DNA of 64,000 nt from Exilispira sp964581895 (GTDB lineage: Bacteria > Spirochaetota > JAAYUW01): NCBI GenBank assembly GCA_964581895.1, contig CAZOPR010000002.1, forward strand, positions 248,001 through 312,000, read 5' to 3'. Within the stretch, counting starts at the first letter, position 1. Each line of letters starts with the position of its first letter. The notes beneath the pieces were generated by a model, which did no database searches, was not told the DNA's origin, and saw nothing but the letters and a program-made list of their open reading frames with translations. Shown piece by piece: positions 61,287-64,000 of the stretch. A program made the position numbers and the translations under genes.

Positions 61287-61934
61287 TTAATTTTCCCTTT
61301 TTATAATTTTAATAATTTTTTCCAACACCTCTTCTATTTTAAGACTTGTTGTGTCAATTTCAATAGCATCTTCTGCTTTTTTTAAAGGATTTTCTTTCCT
61401 TGTAGAATCATATTTATCTCTTCTTATTATATCTTCAATAATATACTCTAAACTTTTGTCATTTCCTTCTTGAGCCTTTCTTCTTCTTGCTCTTTCTTTG
61501 ATATCTGCGACTAAAAAAAATTTAAAATCAGCATCTGGGAAGACATTTGTTCCTATATCTCTGCCTTCTAATATCGAATTTTGCTTTCTACCAATCTTTC
61601 GCTGAAGATCTACAAGATATTTTCTAACATCTGAAAGCGAAGAGACATAAGAAACTTCTTTAGTTACCTCTTCACTTCTAATCTTTTCACTTACATCAGA
61701 ATTATTTAAAAAAATCTTTTCATCTTCAATTTCAATGCCTATCTTCGGCAAAATCTCTCTTATTTTGGTTTCATCGTTTTTTACTGTTTCTAAAAGTTTT
61801 TCATTTAATAAATATAAAGTAACAGCTCTGTACATCGCCCCGGTATTGATGTATAAAAAGTTTAATCTTTTAGCTAAAAGACTTGCAATAGTGCTTTTTC
61901 CACTTCCGGCAGGTCCATCAATAGCTATTATCAT
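61287..61934 (-). CDS. cmk: cytidylate kinase
   Basis: The 215-aa kinase phosphorylates CMP and dCMP. Visible motifs are IAIDGPAGSGKST (P-loop), YINTGAMYRAVT, EGRDIGTNVFPDADFKFFLVAD and RRDKYDSTRKENPLKKAEDA. The start is ATG 61934, with GAGG six bases upstream; it lies inside the end of rluB, giving a 17-bp overlap. The longer frame to 61964 would add ten residues with no ribosome binding site. Confidence 0.95.
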   Translation of the reverse strand: MIIAIDGPAGSGKSTIASLLAKRLNFLYINTGAMYRAVTLYLLNEKLLETVKNDETKIREILPKIGIEIEDEKIFLNNSDVSEKIRSEEVTKEVSYVSSLSDVRKYLVDLQRKIGRKQNSILEGRDIGTNVFPDADFKFFLVADIKERARRRKAQEGNDKSLEYIIEDIIRRDKYDSTRKENPLKKAEDAIEIDTTSLKIEEVLEKIIKIIKREN

Positions 61935-62685
61935 AGTCATCCTCGATAGATTTTTTGATTTCATATCTATTAGGTTTTTTTTTGGTACTTAAAATAAGTG
62001 GTTCTATTAAAGAAAGTGGAACTATCTTTTTTTCCCCTGGTTTTAAGTTTCCGATTTTTAAGGGACCTATTCGAACTCTTAAAAGACGAGCTATAGGTTG
62101 TTTGAAAGTAGCAAAAACATTTCTTATTTCTCTATTTTTGCCTTCTTTCAGGACAATTTTAGCAACAGTATCTTTTATTAAATCAAAACTTTCAGCTTTA
62201 TAAAACTCACCATCCAGTGTTATACCTTTTTTAAAATTTGATATTAACTCTTTTTTTATTGGTTGGTATGAAAAAACAAGGTACTCTTTTTCAATCTGAT
62301 AGGAAGGATGTGTTAGAATATTAATAATATCTGTATTGTTTGTTACAATTAAGATTCCTTCAGAAAAATAGTCCAACCTTCCAGCAATTTTTAAGTTTCC
62401 TCTATTTTCAAAAAATTCTTTTATCCCTTTCTGATCATTTTGGTCATAAAAAGAAGAAAGATATCCAGATGGTTTATAAAAAACATAACAGATTTGCTCT
62501 TTCGTCGGTTTTATGATTCTGCCATTAACAACGACTTTATCTTTTTCTTTTACATCATAGTAAGGGATCGTTACAACTGTTTCATTAACTTTTACCCTTC
62601 CATCTTTTATTAGTTGTTCAGCTTTTCTTCTTGAAATAGATGAAAAGTTTGAAATATACTTTTGTAATCTCAATTTAATCTCCAA
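61918..62685 (-). CDS. rluB: 23S rRNA pseudouridine synthase (RluB/RsuA family)
   Basis: The 255-aa protein has an N-terminal S4 RNA-binding domain (RLQKYISNFSSISRRKAEQL) and a catalytic domain with Asp in GRLDYFSEGILI (near 105), then KEYLVF and EGKNREIRN. RluB modifies helix 89 of 23S rRNA; other family members modify 16S or other 23S sites. It overlaps scpB by 11 bp upstream and cmk by 17 bp downstream. Confidence 0.9.
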   Translation of the reverse strand: MEIKLRLQKYISNFSSISRRKAEQLIKDGRVKVNETVVTIPYYDVKEKDKVVVNGRIIKPTKEQICYVFYKPSGYLSSFYDQNDQKGIKEFFENRGNLKIAGRLDYFSEGILIVTNNTDIINILTHPSYQIEKEYLVFSYQPIKKELISNFKKGITLDGEFYKAESFDLIKDTVAKIVLKEGKNREIRNVFATFKQPIARLLRVRIGPLKIGNLKPGEKKIVPLSLIEPLILSTKKKPNRYEIKKSIEDDYDNSY

Positions 62686-63235
62686 AAAATTTAATATTTG
62701 AAAGTAATTCCTCTGGTTTTGGAAGTTGATCTAAGGAACTTAACTTAAAAAGTTGCAAAAACTTCGTAGTTGTACCATACAAAGAAGGTTTTCCAGGGAT
62801 ATCTTTTTTCCCTTTTACTTCAATTAATTCTAATTCTAAAAGCTTTTTTAATGAATAGGTGGAATCAAGCCCTCTAATAGAATCAATTTCTGTTTTGGTT
62901 ATAGGTTGTTTAAAGGCTATTATCGAAATAACCTCTTTCAAAGAATCAGATAGCCTAAATTTGTCTTCCTTTATTTTATGTATCTTAACAAAAACATCTT
63001 TTATCTTCGGATTCACAATATAAAAGAAGGTATCTTCCTTCTGCTGGATAAGTATACCTCTATCAAGATACATAAATTCCTTTTTAAGCTCAAGAAGAAG
63101 TTGCAAAGTAGTATCTTGGTCAATTTCTAACATTTTAGAAATTTCTGATATTGATACTGGTTTGCCTTCATAAAAAAGAATTGTCTCTATTAATTGAAGA
63201 TAAAGTTTTTTTTGCTCATCTGTCAATAACATCAT
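62675..63235 (-). CDS. scpB: segregation and condensation protein B
   Basis: The 186-aa protein has the tandem winged-helix fold of ScpB: ILFYEGKPVSISEISKML, then ISIIAFKQPITKTEIDSIRGLDS, the most conserved part, and PSLYGTTTKFLQLF. With ScpA it forms the kleisin complex of SMC condensin. It starts 11 bp after scpA and overlaps rluB by 11 bp. Confidence 0.95.
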   Translation of the reverse strand: MMLLTDEQKKLYLQLIETILFYEGKPVSISEISKMLEIDQDTTLQLLLELKKEFMYLDRGILIQQKEDTFFYIVNPKIKDVFVKIHKIKEDKFRLSDSLKEVISIIAFKQPITKTEIDSIRGLDSTYSLKKLLELELIEVKGKKDIPGKPSLYGTTTKFLQLFKLSSLDQLPKPEELLSNIKFFGD

Positions 63236-63246
63236 AAAAAGGTACT

Positions 63247-63972
63247 CTACCGCTTTATTTTTGAAATCTTTATATCTGAAAAATGGTCAATCTGAGAAAT
63301 AATAACATATTTACTTTTTACAAGTTCCAAAATTGCAAGGAAAAGGCAGATAAATTCTATTCTACTACTGTACAACATACTTATATTTGAAAATAACAGA
63401 AAATCATTTTGATTCAATAATTCTTTTATTTTTTTTATCATTTCATCTACAGTTATTGAAGATCTTGCTATAATAAAATCTTTCTGTTTTGGCAGTTTTG
63501 AGATTAGAGCCTCAAAGTGTTTAAATAGATCAATAATTGAAATACTTTCCCATTTATCATCTTCACCTTTAAATATTTCTGAAGGATTTTTGTTAAATAA
63601 TGGTATGATATTTTTTTCTTCATCATTGTATATTTTTTCAAATGCGTCTTTTAATGATTTATATTCAAGTATTTTTTCTGCAAATTCATTATTAAAATAG
63701 CCATTTTCATCTTCAAAGAAAGAGGAAGGTTCATCATCCTTATTTATAATATTTCTTGATTTTATATTGATAAGTTCAGAAATAATTGATATAAAACTTG
63801 ATACATCTTCAATGGGATATTGATTTAACTTTTTCAAATATTCAGAAAATTGTTGTATTAAAAAAATAATGGGAATCTGGTAAATCTCTATTTTCTTTTC
63901 TTTGACCAAAAAAAGTAAGAGATCTAAAGGACCTTCAAAAATATCATCAATTATATATACTATTTTTTCCAT
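63247..63972 (-). CDS. scpA: segregation and condensation protein A (kleisin)
   Basis: The 241-aa kleisin begins with FEGPLDLLLFLVKEKKIEIYQIPI, the family signature, and ends with a winged-helix segment (FICLFLAILELVKSKYVIISQ). It bridges the heads of SMC and is needed for chromosome segregation. smc is not in the window. The start at 63972 leaves only 28 bp before the window edge, so any upstream operon gene cannot be seen. Confidence 0.95.
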   Translation of the reverse strand: MEKIVYIIDDIFEGPLDLLLFLVKEKKIEIYQIPIIFLIQQFSEYLKKLNQYPIEDVSSFISIISELINIKSRNIINKDDEPSSFFEDENGYFNNEFAEKILEYKSLKDAFEKIYNDEEKNIIPLFNKNPSEIFKGEDDKWESISIIDLFKHFEALISKLPKQKDFIIARSSITVDEMIKKIKELLNQNDFLLFSNISMLYSSRIEFICLFLAILELVKSKYVIISQIDHFSDIKISKIKR

Positions 63973-64000
63973 CTAAATAGAATGAAAAACTAAAAAAAGA

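Noticed and set aside
1..64000. CRISPR arrays, insertion sequences, integrases, prophage genes and riboswitches
   Set aside because: I looked for regularly spaced palindromic repeats, transposase motifs, phage structural genes and known riboswitch cores and saw none; the repeats present are short AT-rich tandem or paired duplications.

Overview
The window is a very AT-rich, gene-dense bacterial chromosome segment. It carries three tRNA genes, about 60 protein-coding genes, and no rRNA, CRISPR array, integrase or insertion sequence. The cell has two membranes: there are several signal-peptide beta-barrel proteins, a TolC-family channel and lipoproteins with clear lipoboxes, beside a complete peptidoglycan toolkit (bifunctional PBP, MurB, M23 peptidase, bactofilin, SPOR protein). 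The gene order tmk-yaaR-ricT, the scpA-scpB-rluB-cmk block, CoaX rather than CoaA, a 2,4-diaminopentanoate dehydrogenase and a KamB-like protein together suggest an anaerobic, amino-acid-fermenting diderm. My best guess is the Spirochaetota; this is inference from gene content, not from a marker gene. TGA is used as an ordinary stop (for example at 12317-12319, 34865-34867 and 44325-44327), so code 11 applies.

Layout. 1-305: tRNA-Tyr and tRNA-Thr on the minus strand. 352-7299: a response-regulator phosphatase, class A PBP, lipid kinase and adenylate cyclase (plus strand). 7290-10213: GlmU-like protein and YtcJ-like amidohydrolase (minus). 10327-17314: LamG/FN3 surface protein, an MNT-HEPN toxin-antitoxin pair bracketed by a 55-bp direct repeat, folD, KamB-like NTPase, YitT, NfeD and SPFH protein. 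17363-20343: NFACT protein, SPOR protein and PHP phosphatase (minus). 20528-22372: diaminopentanoate dehydrogenase, then RimI from an apparently leaderless promoter. 22385-26282: envelope proteins, coaX and murB. 26362-30311: AI-2E-type exporter, PilZ protein and hybrid histidine kinase. 30319-32150: dus and tatD. 32616-36489: M23 peptidase, bactofilin, tmk, yaaR and ricT. 36720-40660: barrel proteins, a major porin with its own terminator, a lipoprotein and an AbiEii-type pair. 40804-45541: a TolC/MacA/MacB tripartite exporter. 46518-50419: a HEAT-repeat glycosyltransferase fusion with a small membrane protein and a pseudo-receiver protein. 50560-51282: a barrel gene broken by one in-frame TGA. 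51471-57459: tRNA-Pro, uvrB, and an ABC transporter/YtrA-type regulator/membrane-anchored solenoid operon. 57663-63972: TPR protein, a large unknown protein, cmk, rluB, scpB and scpA.

Two themes run through the window. The spacers and some proteins are full of short direct duplications, often copying the last codons and stop of the gene just upstream. Several spacers are nearly free of C on the transcribed (RNA-like) strand. The most interesting accessory loci are the repeat-bracketed MNT-HEPN unit, the AbiEii-like toxin with a small unrecognised partner, and the HEAT-glycosyltransferase operon whose receiver protein carries Glu in place of the phosphorylatable Asp.
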